This document shows, one piece after another, positions 53,741 to 63,229 of a stretch of 64,000 nucleotides of DNA. The translations under genes were made by a program, and so were the position numbers. Below the pieces are notes generated by a model. That model was not told the DNA's origin. It searched no databases and worked only from the letters and a program-made list of their open reading frames with translations. The DNA lies in assembly GCF_015207655.1 (NCBI RefSeq), contig NZ_JADEWN010000001.1, forward strand, positions 1-64,000. The letters are read 5' to 3'. Source of the DNA: Gloeocapsopsis crepidinum LEGE 06123 (lineage in GTDB: Bacteria; Cyanobacteriota; Cyanobacteriia; Cyanobacteriales; Chroococcidiopsidaceae). The stretch's first letter is position 1, and each line of letters begins with the position of its first letter.

Positions 53741-55422
53741 GACGCCACCTCAGGTTTTAGCGCTCTGACTGTGATGATGACCTGATAATTGCGATCGCGG
53801 TAATCTAGTTCTTCCTGGTGCAGTTCCTCTGTTGCTAGCCCTTGCAGAAACGCAGTCGCCGCCAGCACATTTCCATAAGTTTCAACGTTGACTGCTATTG
53901 GAAAAACCTCCTCGAACAACCGCTGTGCTGACAGGCTGGTGAAACTCCAATACCAAGAATCACCCCACTCGTCGTTGCTGATTTGGCTGATACCTGGAAA
54001 TGTTACTAGCGCAACTCCACCTGGCTTCAGAATGCGGTAAAGCGTCTTGAGTGCTGCTGGCACATCGTAAATGAGGTGGAGCGTTTGCGTTAGGATACAG
54101 CAGTCGAAGGTATTTGAGGGAATATGGTCAGCACAGGTGAGATCGCCGAAGATGGTAGCGTCTGTGTTGGTTTCTGCCACGTGTAGTACATCACTTTTAG
54201 TAACGCGATCGCCACCAAACTTGCGAGTATAAAAGTTATCTCCGATCTCTAGTACACGCCCTTGAATATCATTGGCATGGCTGGCAAGAAAGTTCTCAAT
54301 GTAGTAGCGGTCAACCGGAAGACCTCGGTCAAAACCAAACTCTCGACTGATTGGTGTTATCCTTCGCAAGTTACCAAAGCGTACTAACCTTACTGGGGGA
54401 TAATATTTGTGGCTCTGCTGTTGAGCCCGTAACCAACGGCGGATATAGATCGGCAATGTTCGCCGCCCTATTGACTTCAAGAGTCCTTTCATTTGTGCCG
54501 CCTGATCAGTTTCAACAACTTCTTTCATATGCTTTCTAAGATGCTGAGCAAGTTCCAATAGCCGGTACAAGCGCGGATGTTGATGGGACCACAGTGCTTT
54601 TCGTAGCATCTGCCAGATCTCGTTATCCTTAACTCCTTGCGCGGACAAATACTTTGCTAGCCAATTCAAAAAAACTAGCCGGACAGAATGGTATTGTCCT
54701 GCCTTCGTCACTATAGAACTGCAAGAATCAGGGTGCAGTCGATACCTGTCCCAACACTCATTTGCCACAAATACAGATTCTTTGAGGTACACCTTCGTCA
54801 AAAAGGCTTGATCTTCGTACATCTGGTATATACCCCGAAAGTCTTCTTCAAACCCCCCTATCCGTTCCACCACCTCACGGCGTAGTAAAAGATCCGAGGG
54901 GCAAGGGGCACTAGCTTTTCCTAAGGGATAGCAGGCAGTTAGCAGTGTTGGTGGTTTAAATAAAGTGTCGGGTTGGACACCCAGATCTGGCACAAAGTCG
55001 CGTCGAATATCCTCAGGTTTCTCTGTCCAGCTGTACCAATATTGAGTAGAACCATAAACCATAGCAGCCTCAGGCTGTGAGTCTAGGATTGCTACTTGCC
55101 GTTCCAATTTGTGAGGCAACCACAGGTCATCAGCATCCAAGAAGGCAATATATTTACCTCTGGCATTGCGGATACCCAAGTTACGCGTCGCACTCATGCC
55201 ACGATTTTGATGATCATCGTGCTCTAAATAGCGCACTTCCTTTGGGTGTTGTGTTGCATAGTGCTGGGCAATGGCAGTACTACCGTCAGTTGAGCCATCA
55301 TCTACTAGTAACAGTTCCCAGTGGTCATAGGTCTGAGCGAATACGCTCTCTATGGCTTCTTGAATGAACTTCTCAGCGTTTAAGAAAATCACGATCGCAG
55401 AGACTAAAGGCTTGCTGTTCAT
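53737..55422 (-). CDS. GT2 glycosyltransferase-methyltransferase fusion
   Basis: 561 residues. The first 330 are a GT-A glycosyltransferase (SAIVIFLNAEKFIQEAIESVF, FLDADDLWLPHKLERQ, YEDQAFLTK), a close paralogue of the protein at 51638. The C-terminal 200 residues are a SAM-dependent methyltransferase (GRVLEIGDNFYTRKFGG, FDCCILTQTLHLIYDVPAAL, LKPGGVALVTFPG). The SAM glycine motif is atypical (LEIGDNF instead of E-x-G-x-G), but the rest is conserved in such fusions. It may add a sugar and methylate it, or cap the chain. It is translationally coupled to the deacetylase. Confidence 0.88.
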   Translation of the reverse strand: MNSKPLVSAIVIFLNAEKFIQEAIESVFAQTYDHWELLLVDDGSTDGSTAIAQHYATQHPKEVRYLEHDDHQNRGMSATRNLGIRNARGKYIAFLDADDLWLPHKLERQVAILDSQPEAAMVYGSTQYWYSWTEKPEDIRRDFVPDLGVQPDTLFKPPTLLTACYPLGKASAPCPSDLLLRREVVERIGGFEEDFRGIYQMYEDQAFLTKVYLKESVFVANECWDRYRLHPDSCSSIVTKAGQYHSVRLVFLNWLAKYLSAQGVKDNEIWQMLRKALWSHQHPRLYRLLELAQHLRKHMKEVVETDQAAQMKGLLKSIGRRTLPIYIRRWLRAQQQSHKYYPPVRLVRFGNLRRITPISREFGFDRGLPVDRYYIENFLASHANDIQGRVLEIGDNFYTRKFGGDRVTKSDVLHVAETNTDATIFGDLTCADHIPSNTFDCCILTQTLHLIYDVPAALKTLYRILKPGGVALVTFPGISQISNDEWGDSWYWSFTSLSAQRLFEEVFPIAVNVETYGNVLAATAFLQGLATEELHQEELDYRDRNYQVIITVRALKPEVAS

Positions 55423-55484
55423 TTGATTTCCCTGCTACTAACGTTCAACATGAGCTGTAGAATCTCCCAGAGGATATAAAGTGC

Positions 55485-56720
55485 TCATGAGCATTGCCTC
55501 CGAATTTGTTCAATACGTGCTAAGGAGCGGGAATATTCTCCCAAAAGCCCAACAACACCCCCCCACAGTTCTGCTACAACTATGTCTGGGGGCAAGATAT
55601 AACGACCTATCAAACTTTTCAGCAGGCGGCGCAACTGATCCTTGAACCACCAGCCAACGATACGGCGCAGCTTGGAGCGTTGGGATGGATCGCTTTGATA
55701 AGACTTGACTACAAAAGCCATAAAGCCCATACCCCAACTTTGACAATATTGGTGACGCAGTTTTTTATATTCCTGACGATGTTGGTGAAACACTAAATAT
55801 TGTGGTTCATATACCAGTGGGTAGCCTGCCCGAATTACTCGATAAAAAATATCCAAGTCACCGCCGCCTGGAAGAGAAGCTCCTGTATCAAGAGCCTCAT
55901 CAAAGCCACCTAATTTCTGTAAAACCTCTCGGCGAAATGCCATGTTACATCCATTTCCGAACATTCCAGCTCCGCAAGGGTACATATAATAGTCAGGTAA
56001 GGTTTGTCCATAACGGATTTTCTCAAAACCATTACGAAAGCCTCCATTTTGTTCTGCTAGAATCTGCGCTTTTGTGGTCAATTCGGAAGCTAAAACTTGT
56101 CCTGTGAAAGCCGCTGCATCTGGATTTTCTACCCATGCTTCCATCAGTCCATCCAGCCATCTCCGGTCTACCGTTACATCATCATCAACAAAGGCTAAAA
56201 TTTCGCCAGTTGCTTCGTGTAAAGCCCGATTGCGAGCAAAGTCTAAACCAGGTTTAGGTTCTCGAACGTAGCGCACGCTTGGCAGTGAGGCAACCAATTC
56301 TTGGGTTTGTTCATTGGTAGGAGCATTATCAATAACTAATATTTCAAAGCAATAAGAAGCTCTTGATACAGGCTGTTTTAAGTTCAGCAAAGATTTTAAG
56401 CAGCGAGCCAGGTTTTTAGGACGATCCTTAGTACAGATAGCAACCGTTAGTGAGGGCAAATGAGTCGCAGTCGCAGGAGAAACTAGTTCTTCTCGGATAC
56501 TTTCCTGAAGTAGTTTTGTTCCGACTTCTCGGCTGATTAATTGAGCTAATTCTTCAGGGGTGAGCACACTTTTTGCTGGTAGTGCTTTCATCAAAAAGCC
56601 AATTAGTCTATCTTTGCGCCGCAGGATCAAAGCAATACCTGTATCGCTCTCAGGAACACAGATGATAGGTAGAGGTTGTGTAACTTCGATTTCAGTAATG
56701 GTATAGGGCATAAGAGACAC
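55485..56720 (-). CDS. GT2 glycosyltransferase with N-terminal extension
   Basis: 411 residues: a leading domain of about 90 residues (LPIICVPESDTGIALIL, LTPEELAQLISREVG) and then a GT-A core with LTVAICTKDRPKNLARCLKSL, ILVIDNAPTNEQT, FVDDDVTVDRRWL, GNGCNMAFRREVL and GGGDLDIFYRV. Domain order and motifs match the GT2 at 49303, so the two are paralogues with the same accessory domain. It lies 8 bp after the ABC transporter gene in the direction of transcription. Confidence 0.88.
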   Translation of the reverse strand: MSLMPYTITEIEVTQPLPIICVPESDTGIALILRRKDRLIGFLMKALPAKSVLTPEELAQLISREVGTKLLQESIREELVSPATATHLPSLTVAICTKDRPKNLARCLKSLLNLKQPVSRASYCFEILVIDNAPTNEQTQELVASLPSVRYVREPKPGLDFARNRALHEATGEILAFVDDDVTVDRRWLDGLMEAWVENPDAAAFTGQVLASELTTKAQILAEQNGGFRNGFEKIRYGQTLPDYYMYPCGAGMFGNGCNMAFRREVLQKLGGFDEALDTGASLPGGGDLDIFYRVIRAGYPLVYEPQYLVFHQHRQEYKKLRHQYCQSWGMGFMAFVVKSYQSDPSQRSKLRRIVGWWFKDQLRRLLKSLIGRYILPPDIVVAELWGGVVGLLGEYSRSLARIEQIRRQCS

Positions 56721-56728
56721 ACTTGGTC

Positions 56729-58522
56729 TTAAGTCAGTACACTGCGGTATTGCAGGTGGTAGAGTTTGGCAAACATGCCATTGAGTTTTAACAAATGCTG
56801 TAAGCTACCTTGTTCGACGACTCGTCCCTCCTCGATCACCACAATCTGATCGGCTTGTTCTATCGTCGATAAGCGATGAGCGATCGCAATTACTGTACGA
56901 TCTTGACTAAAGGTGTTGATTGCCTTCTGGATGAGGTGCTCCGAGACACTATCAAGCGCATTAGTAGCTTCATCCAGAATCAGAATTTCTGGATTGCGTA
57001 AAATGGCACGTGCTAAGGCAATACGCTGTCGCTGTCCGCCTGAAAGGCGAATCCCCTGATCGCCTACTTGAGTATCGTAACCTTGAGGTAGATTGCTGAT
57101 AAATTCCTGGGCATGGGCTTGTCTAGCTGCTGCTATAATTTCGTCTTCTGTCGCCTCTAATCGACCATAAGTGATGTTCTCCCGCACAGTTGTATTGAAA
57201 ATATGGATATCCTGACTGACAATAGCAATGCGACTACGCCAGTCAGCAAGATGAAGCTGACGCAACGGGCAATCATCTACATAAATCTCTCCCTCCGTAA
57301 TGTCATAAAAACGGCAGATTAGGTTAATCAGTGTGGATTTACCCGCACCTGAAGAACCCACTAAGGCAGTAGTTTTAGCTCGTGGAATTTGGATGGAAAC
57401 GTTACGCAATGCAGGTTTATCCAGGGGGTTGTAGCGAAAGGAAACAGATTCAAAATAAATGGCTTGCTTCAGACCTTTGAAGGAAGTTCGACCAGAGCGA
57501 ATATATGGTTTATCTGAACAGTCTAGAAAGGACATGACATCCTCTACAGAAGGTATCAAAGCATTCAGATTAACTCGGGCACTATCTAACTGCTTCACCT
57601 TGGGTTGCAGACGGTAAAGAATAAAGATAAAAGTTAATAAAGTTGGTAGGGTAGCTCGGTCTTGAAGAAGCGCGATGACTAGAATGCACAACAGTAGAGC
57701 AGCAGAGAGAACTTCAGACAGCGGTTCTATAGTCGCGTAGAGCTGATCGAGCTTCATAGAAGTATTACGCACCTGCGCTGATGCTTGGTCAAAACGCTTC
57801 TGCTCGTAAGATTCTTGACCAAAAGCCCGAATGAGCCTCATACCATAAAACCCTTCAAGCATTCGGTTGGCAAGATGATCATTCGCTTGTACTGCCTGTT
57901 TCCCCAGCTGCTTTGCTTGGCGTGACACTTGCTGAATACTGAACGAAATTAATATCAAGGCTACTGCAACCAACAACGTTAGTTGCCAAGAGACAAGCAG
58001 TAACAGCATGACAAAAACAAAGACTGTACAAGCACTAATAATGAGGTCAACCAAGACTGACAGGGCATCACAGGCTCGCCAGGTTTCGGTAGCTAGTGTG
58101 TTCAGCAGTTTACCTGATTGATGAGAGTCTAAAAAGCCATAACTTACGTTCAGTAGTTGCTTAAAAACACTGGAGCGTAATCGATAACTGATGTGTGAGT
58201 AGAGCCAAGAAAAGAGAATCGCATTGCTGTAGGAAAGGCAATTCTTGAGAAGAACACTACCGAATATGCATAAGGGAATAATTAAAAGACGATGATTGGA
58301 TGGAACGTAAATAAATAATTGATTGAGAAAATTTAATAATAAATTGCTGCTGACTGATTGAGAAGTTGTTTGCTCCAAACTTTGAAGAAAAGGGATAAAT
58401 AAACTAATTCCCAATCCTTCCGACAGAGAAGACAATAACCCTAAGATGATAATTAGTGGAATTACCCAAGGATAAGGCTTGAGTAGCGGTAGTAGTTGCC
58501 TAATTGTCTGTGCCTCTTTCAT
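56729..58522 (-). CDS. ABC exporter (fused permease and ATPase)
   Basis: 597 residues. Six membrane helices in the first 310 residues are followed by the nucleotide-binding domain: Walker A VGSSGAGKSTLI, signature LSGGQRQRIALARA, Walker B ILILDEATNALD and the H-loop IAHRLSTIEQ. It belongs to the MsbA/HepA-type exporters that flip lipid-linked saccharides or export glycolipids. As the first gene of the run down to 49303, it may move the glycan intermediate made by those transferases. A separate Wzx-like flippase lies at 61929. Confidence 0.92.
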   Translation of the reverse strand: MKEAQTIRQLLPLLKPYPWVIPLIIILGLLSSLSEGLGISLFIPFLQSLEQTTSQSVSSNLLLNFLNQLFIYVPSNHRLLIIPLCIFGSVLLKNCLSYSNAILFSWLYSHISYRLRSSVFKQLLNVSYGFLDSHQSGKLLNTLATETWRACDALSVLVDLIISACTVFVFVMLLLLVSWQLTLLVAVALILISFSIQQVSRQAKQLGKQAVQANDHLANRMLEGFYGMRLIRAFGQESYEQKRFDQASAQVRNTSMKLDQLYATIEPLSEVLSAALLLCILVIALLQDRATLPTLLTFIFILYRLQPKVKQLDSARVNLNALIPSVEDVMSFLDCSDKPYIRSGRTSFKGLKQAIYFESVSFRYNPLDKPALRNVSIQIPRAKTTALVGSSGAGKSTLINLICRFYDITEGEIYVDDCPLRQLHLADWRSRIAIVSQDIHIFNTTVRENITYGRLEATEDEIIAAARQAHAQEFISNLPQGYDTQVGDQGIRLSGGQRQRIALARAILRNPEILILDEATNALDSVSEHLIQKAINTFSQDRTVIAIAHRLSTIEQADQIVVIEEGRVVEQGSLQHLLKLNGMFAKLYHLQYRSVLT

Positions 58523-59195
58523 TGAGAATAACCTTCCATATAAGTTGGAAGGAAATTAATCTGTTTCACTATATACAAATGGTGATTAGCAACTCAGATA
58601 TCTTTGCTAACTGAAAGTATTGAGCTTGTTATATTATAAAATTTGCTTTTACGTATCTCTTGAGAGCTTATAGCTGGTAGTAATTCTTAACCTCTGTTAG
58701 GTACAAGGAAGCCACACATTCTGATGAAATTTCGCCAATGATGTTGCAGATGCTTACCTATAAGAGACTTGGCAACTTGCTCACTTCTCTCGGGGCTATC
58801 ACTGTGAAAATACTTAATTTTTTTCAGTCTTCATAACTGTTTTTTAGCTTTATTCATTTTTCTTTAACTTCGCCTACTTTAGTTAAGTATGCAAATGACC
58901 TGTTTGCGATCGTGTATATGAATAGGTATAAGTTGTGATCTCAGTACATTACAAAAACTCACAAAAGTAGATTTGCAAGACCAATCATTAATGGATCATT
59001 ACTTATTTAGCACTACCCACAGCCAGGTCATAGCAACACTACCGTAAAATCACTCAACTAAAATTCACCTGTGCAGAATTTACTGAATTATACTGAAGTA
59101 CTTCAAGTGACAACGAAAATATAATTTAATCACTAGTTCACAAAAGCTAGTTTTTGTGAACATACCCTAGTTGATTTCAGGCAATTTCAGAAATT
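58523..59195. promoter_or_regulatory. divergent promoter region, AT-rich, no genes
   Basis: About 670 bp between the ABC exporter (minus) and the secreted protein gene (plus). No ORF with useful composition was found. Both promoters should be here. One GCGATCG site and several short inverted repeats are visible, but no box I can name. Confidence 0.4.
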
Positions 59196-60347
59196 ATGTA
59201 CATTATTTGTTGGACAGGAATAAAGAAGCTTCTACTGCCTAGCAAAACTGCACTTGTTCTGAGTATGGCGGTTGGTATTGGTGTTGGAAATTATTCAACA
59301 ATAGCTGCTAATAAAACTGCTAACTTTAACCGCAATAGCGGTACTAGTGATAATACCATCCTTGCTACGAATAAACTACGTCCTACACGAGATAAGTGGT
59401 TGTGGCCTTTTGCATCCACATCTCCTTGGAACATGCCTATTGGCTCAAACGCACGCTACGTGCCAGCAAACATTCAAAAGGCAGAATGGGCGGTGGCGGA
59501 TGTGGAGTACTTTTACAAGATCCAAGCAAACGATCCCTTAAGGTCAGTCTATGTCCCTGGTGCTTGGGGATCTGGACGCTGCACAGGCACTATTTCTCAA
59601 GGAAAGCTACCGGTTCCTGATAATCTAATTGTTCCAGATGCTGGCAAATACAGTACGCCTAACAATCCTGCTGCTTTCCTCTTGCCTGATGGGAAAACGC
59701 TCGTACAGCTCAACCCACTTACACGTTGTACTGCGGGAGGAAATGTGTACGGATGGCGCACTGAGGACGTCAGTATATACGGAGATGGGTTACGTGGAGG
59801 TCGCGGAGGATCTGGTCTTTCAAGTATCGGTGGCTCAATTCGTCTAGGCGAACTCACGGGTACTAAACCTATTCGTCATGCATTGAAAATAAACCTTTGG
59901 GCAAACAAATACTTACACTATTCCTCATCTAATCCAGGATATCGCTGGCCTGCAGATCGTGCCGATGGCTACGCGGCTGAACACTACAAAGGTACTAATC
60001 CTAAACTTGTGATGGGGACACTGCTAGCGATCCCACCAAATGTGACAAAAGCGAGCCTTGGTCTTCAAACACCAGCTGGACGAAAACTTTTCCACGCACT
60101 GCAAAATTATGGGGGTTACGTTGTCGATGATTCTGCTGGGGACGCACACTACTTATCAGTAGAAAACGGAGTCTTGGAAGAGTTCCGTGCTACCTACAGC
60201 TATGACTTTGGTGGCACAAGCGGTATTTTTTACAACGACCTTATGAAGCTATTCAGAGCGCTTCATATTGTTGAGAACAACGGACCGAACAGTGTCGGCG
60301 GTGGTGGTACGCCACGAGTTCGTATGGCACCGCCAATTGGAAACTGA
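59196..60347 (+). CDS. secreted protein of unknown function
   Basis: 383 residues with an N-terminal signal segment (TALVLSMAVGIGVGNYSTIAA). The mature part has many Gly, Trp and Tyr residues and polar loops: PFASTSPWNMPIGS, YVPGAWGSGRCTG, DGLRGGRGGSGLSSIGGSIRLGEL, IRHALKINLWAN and YRWPADRADGYA. It looks like a beta-rich, carbohydrate-active-type fold, with a HALK histidine and several conserved-looking Asp and Trp. I do not recognise a named family. It is the only plus-strand gene within the polysaccharide cluster, which suggests a role outside the cell, such as modifying or binding the exported glycan. Confidence 0.6.
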   Translation: MYIICWTGIKKLLLPSKTALVLSMAVGIGVGNYSTIAANKTANFNRNSGTSDNTILATNKLRPTRDKWLWPFASTSPWNMPIGSNARYVPANIQKAEWAVADVEYFYKIQANDPLRSVYVPGAWGSGRCTGTISQGKLPVPDNLIVPDAGKYSTPNNPAAFLLPDGKTLVQLNPLTRCTAGGNVYGWRTEDVSIYGDGLRGGRGGSGLSSIGGSIRLGELTGTKPIRHALKINLWANKYLHYSSSNPGYRWPADRADGYAAEHYKGTNPKLVMGTLLAIPPNVTKASLGLQTPAGRKLFHALQNYGGYVVDDSAGDAHYLSVENGVLEEFRATYSYDFGGTSGIFYNDLMKLFRALHIVENNGPNSVGGGGTPRVRMAPPIGN

Positions 60348-60802
60348 AGCGCGTAAGATGACTAGGACGAGTATTAAAGGGTAGGCTTTGCCTATATCCC
60401 TACCTTAAAAATATAACTTTACAGCTGATAAGCTTGAGTAAAAAATAGATAAATTTTTCTGATAATGATTTTTAAAATTAAGCCTTGAGTATAGACTTCT
60501 AGCAGAATCGAAGGTTATATGCAGATTGCCTTCAATATTTTCCTCACTGCCAATCTCAGACTATCAAAATTACTTTTATACTTCAAATATTGTTTGCTAA
60601 ATACTCATAATTTGACACGCATTTAGATTAGAATTTTTGAAGCTTAAACTTTTGATAAAAAGGCTTTCGAGCGAGAAAAATAAATACATAACTGCTTAGC
60701 CCTATGCAAGTCTCTAGCACTTGAGATATTAATGCTTTAGAGAACCAACTTTAAACGCGCGATTAATCACAGTTAGCATACTCTTACTTTAAATCATACT
60801 CT
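60348..60802. other. convergent intergenic region
   Basis: 455 AT-rich bases between convergent genes. A weak hairpin, TAGGC-TTT-GCCTA with extra GGG/CCC pairing around 60385-60405, could be a terminator for the secreted protein gene, but no T-run follows directly. No ORF was found. Confidence 0.35.
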
Positions 60803-61747
60803 CTAATTTAAATTCGTAAGGACACTATACACAAGTTGGGTTTTGAGGTAAAGCTTTTTCACATACATTTTTATTAGCATAATGAGTTGCTGCCTCAAGA
60901 AATAGTTCATATCTAATATAAAAATTCTTACCTGAAAAATGATAGAGCATTTACAAGCCATTTCGTGTTTGAATATAAAATTTCTTTTGGACATCTTTAT
61001 AGCATAATATCCGTTTGAGTTTTTACATTCAGGGCTATTTACATCAGGAAAATTACTTTGCCAATCTTTCCACCATAGTTTAAGGGCGTATGGAGGTTTT
61101 TCTTGCAAAATCATTTTTACATCTTGATTATTTGTTATCATCATCATTCTATTGTGACGAGCCAATGAGTGAGCTTGACCTTTTAACTCACTATACAAGT
61201 GAGGTGCAAGTTTCCATTTGTTCTTAAATTCAACATCAGATTCAAATAATTTTCTAAATAGTCCATCAAACCAAAAATAACTATCGGCTTCAGTTCTATT
61301 TCTCCAATATTCATCGCATGCACTTTTCCATTTACTTATCATTAAAGAATTTTTTTCAGATATAATTAACCAAATAGCTGGTCCGTTTTTGCCACTCATT
61401 CCAGCACCATGACCGTGATACATCCATAAGCCTGCAGGCTTTACGGCTTCTTCTACCCATGTACTTAATGGTTGCATGCATAGCATAGTGGCATCAGCCC
61501 AAACGCCACCATAATTTTTTAATAAGCTTAGCCGAATAATATCAGCTTTATGTTGAGGACTTATGTTTTTACTTTTATCATATATGTAGTCTATATCATT
61601 AACATATTTATGAATGTTGTCTAATGTAACGTGTTTAATATTCCATTGCGGATTATTTATCTCCCATGATTCTGCAACTTGTTCAACTAACCAAGGCACA
61701 TTCTCCCATCCTTGTAACCAAAGTAGCCATATAGTTTTATTTAACAT
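60803..61747 (-). CDS. DXD glycosyltransferase (GT32/capsular-type)
   Basis: 314 residues. The N-terminal part has the GT32-like pattern KTIWLLWLQGWENVPWL, HKADIIRLSLLKNYGGVWADATMLC (sugar-nucleotide and DXD-type site) and AGLWMYHGHG. Such capsular polysaccharide synthesis proteins use a UDP-sugar and act on a lipid-linked acceptor. The C-terminal 60 residues are basic and hydrophobic and may associate with the membrane. The gene is more AT-rich than its neighbours, as is common for capsule genes acquired by transfer. Confidence 0.8.
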   Translation of the reverse strand: MLNKTIWLLWLQGWENVPWLVEQVAESWEINNPQWNIKHVTLDNIHKYVNDIDYIYDKSKNISPQHKADIIRLSLLKNYGGVWADATMLCMQPLSTWVEEAVKPAGLWMYHGHGAGMSGKNGPAIWLIISEKNSLMISKWKSACDEYWRNRTEADSYFWFDGLFRKLFESDVEFKNKWKLAPHLYSELKGQAHSLARHNRMMMITNNQDVKMILQEKPPYALKLWWKDWQSNFPDVNSPECKNSNGYYAIKMSKRNFIFKHEMACKCSIIFQVRIFILDMNYFLRQQLIMLIKMYVKKLYLKTQLVYSVLTNLN

Positions 61748-61928
61748 ATTTCAAAATTATGAAACTATACTTTTTAAAATTATCTCATGAAGATGCAATG
61801 CCCTAATCTATATATCCAGATTCTCGGGTAGATTGTCGAAATAGCTAGTTTTGCTGCTAAATTTCCTATGTAACTGTTTGAGAGGATTTGATGCCAGTAT
61901 TTTTTAATTTAAATTGTCAAAATTGTAA

Positions 61929-63212
61929 TTAATCCAAGGCTTTAAAAGTATTTTGAGTTGCCCAGGTACTAAACAGCAAAGTTAGTATTTGACAAACTAA
62001 TACCGTTATTGCTACCGATAATACTCCCCCTCTTACAGCCAGTAATAAGGTAGAGGCAAAAACTATGGTGTAGATGATATTCCACTGCAATGTAAGTTTA
62101 ATTTTTCCTACTGAATTTAGTAGTTGGTAAGTTGCCAAAGTAAATGCTAGAGGAATTGCCGATAGACAAATAATCATTAAAATTGGAATAGCTGAGTTCC
62201 ATTTGGAGCCAAATACAATTGGTACATACAGTGGTGCTAAGCTAGACTGCAGTAGTACTAAAGGCACAATAATCATTGCTATGGTTTTAAAGCTACTAAA
62301 ACAGCGTTCTCTAAGCTTCTTCAAGTTATCTCTAACTTCACACAAATAAGGAAATAATGCTGAAATAATAGCATTAACAACATTCTGGCTTATGCCTAAT
62401 CCAGCACTAAAGGCAAAAAAGTATATACCAAGAGCTTCAATACTTAAAAAGCGTCCAACGATCAGGTAGTCTAAATTTAGTCTGATTTTATCAAGTAATT
62501 CGATGCCCAGCATACTGCTACCAAAACTGGTAATATCGCGCCACTGCTCAATTGTAAAAGCTTTTGAAGGTCGCCAAGAATGATTGCGGTATGTAATGAA
62601 AATCCATACTGGTGTAGATAAAACCATTGCCCAGACAACTGCCCATACTCCACAACCTAACAAAGCAAGACAGACGATAATAAGATTACTAATAATTGAC
62701 TGAGTAGCAGTACATATAGCAATAATTTTGAGTCGATTTTCCCGTTGAACCAGGGCAGACTGCACCATGAATATAGGAAACATCAAATACATCAAACTAA
62801 GAACACAAATGGGAAAAATTAATTGGCGCTCCTCATAAAATAATGCAACTGGATAAGCTAAAAGACACTGAACTATAACTAGTGCTATGCAAAACAGCCA
62901 GTTAAGCCAATAAGCAGTTTGGCATATTGATTCTAGTTGTGGTTCCTCAGCTTGAATAATCTTAGCCCCAATTCCAGCTCTGAGACTAAAGACATCTGCA
63001 AAGCTGTGAACAGTGTAAATGATAGCTACTAGACCATAATCATGGGGGTCGAACAAGCGAGCAAGTGTAACTGTTGTACCAAGGCGAAATATACGATTTA
63101 CCAATTCAGCTATTCCAAGCCAACCGATGTTGCGTGTGAACTGCCCTGTAAATCGCTGTTTTAATTTAAGAGATATCATCCTAGACTTATTAGTCAAATA
63201 AACTTTTGGCAA
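61929..63212 (-). CDS. Wzx-like oligosaccharide flippase
   Basis: 427 residues, mostly membrane helices (about 12), of the MOP/polysaccharide-synthesis family: IGWLGIAELVNRIFRLGTTVTLARLFDP, FGSSMLGIELLDKIRLNLDYLIVGRFLS and ALGIYFFAFSAGLGIS. It resembles the WzxC/RfbX group that flips undecaprenyl-linked repeat units. An alternative start is the ATG at 63179 (MISLKLKQRF). The next GT2 gene is 17 bp upstream on the same strand, so they form one operon. Confidence 0.9.
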   Translation of the reverse strand: MPKVYLTNKSRMISLKLKQRFTGQFTRNIGWLGIAELVNRIFRLGTTVTLARLFDPHDYGLVAIIYTVHSFADVFSLRAGIGAKIIQAEEPQLESICQTAYWLNWLFCIALVIVQCLLAYPVALFYEERQLIFPICVLSLMYLMFPIFMVQSALVQRENRLKIIAICTATQSIISNLIIVCLALLGCGVWAVVWAMVLSTPVWIFITYRNHSWRPSKAFTIEQWRDITSFGSSMLGIELLDKIRLNLDYLIVGRFLSIEALGIYFFAFSAGLGISQNVVNAIISALFPYLCEVRDNLKKLRERCFSSFKTIAMIIVPLVLLQSSLAPLYVPIVFGSKWNSAIPILMIICLSAIPLAFTLATYQLLNSVGKIKLTLQWNIIYTIVFASTLLLAVRGGVLSVAITVLVCQILTLLFSTWATQNTFKALD

Positions 63213-63229
63213 GATGAATCCTGGTAGTT

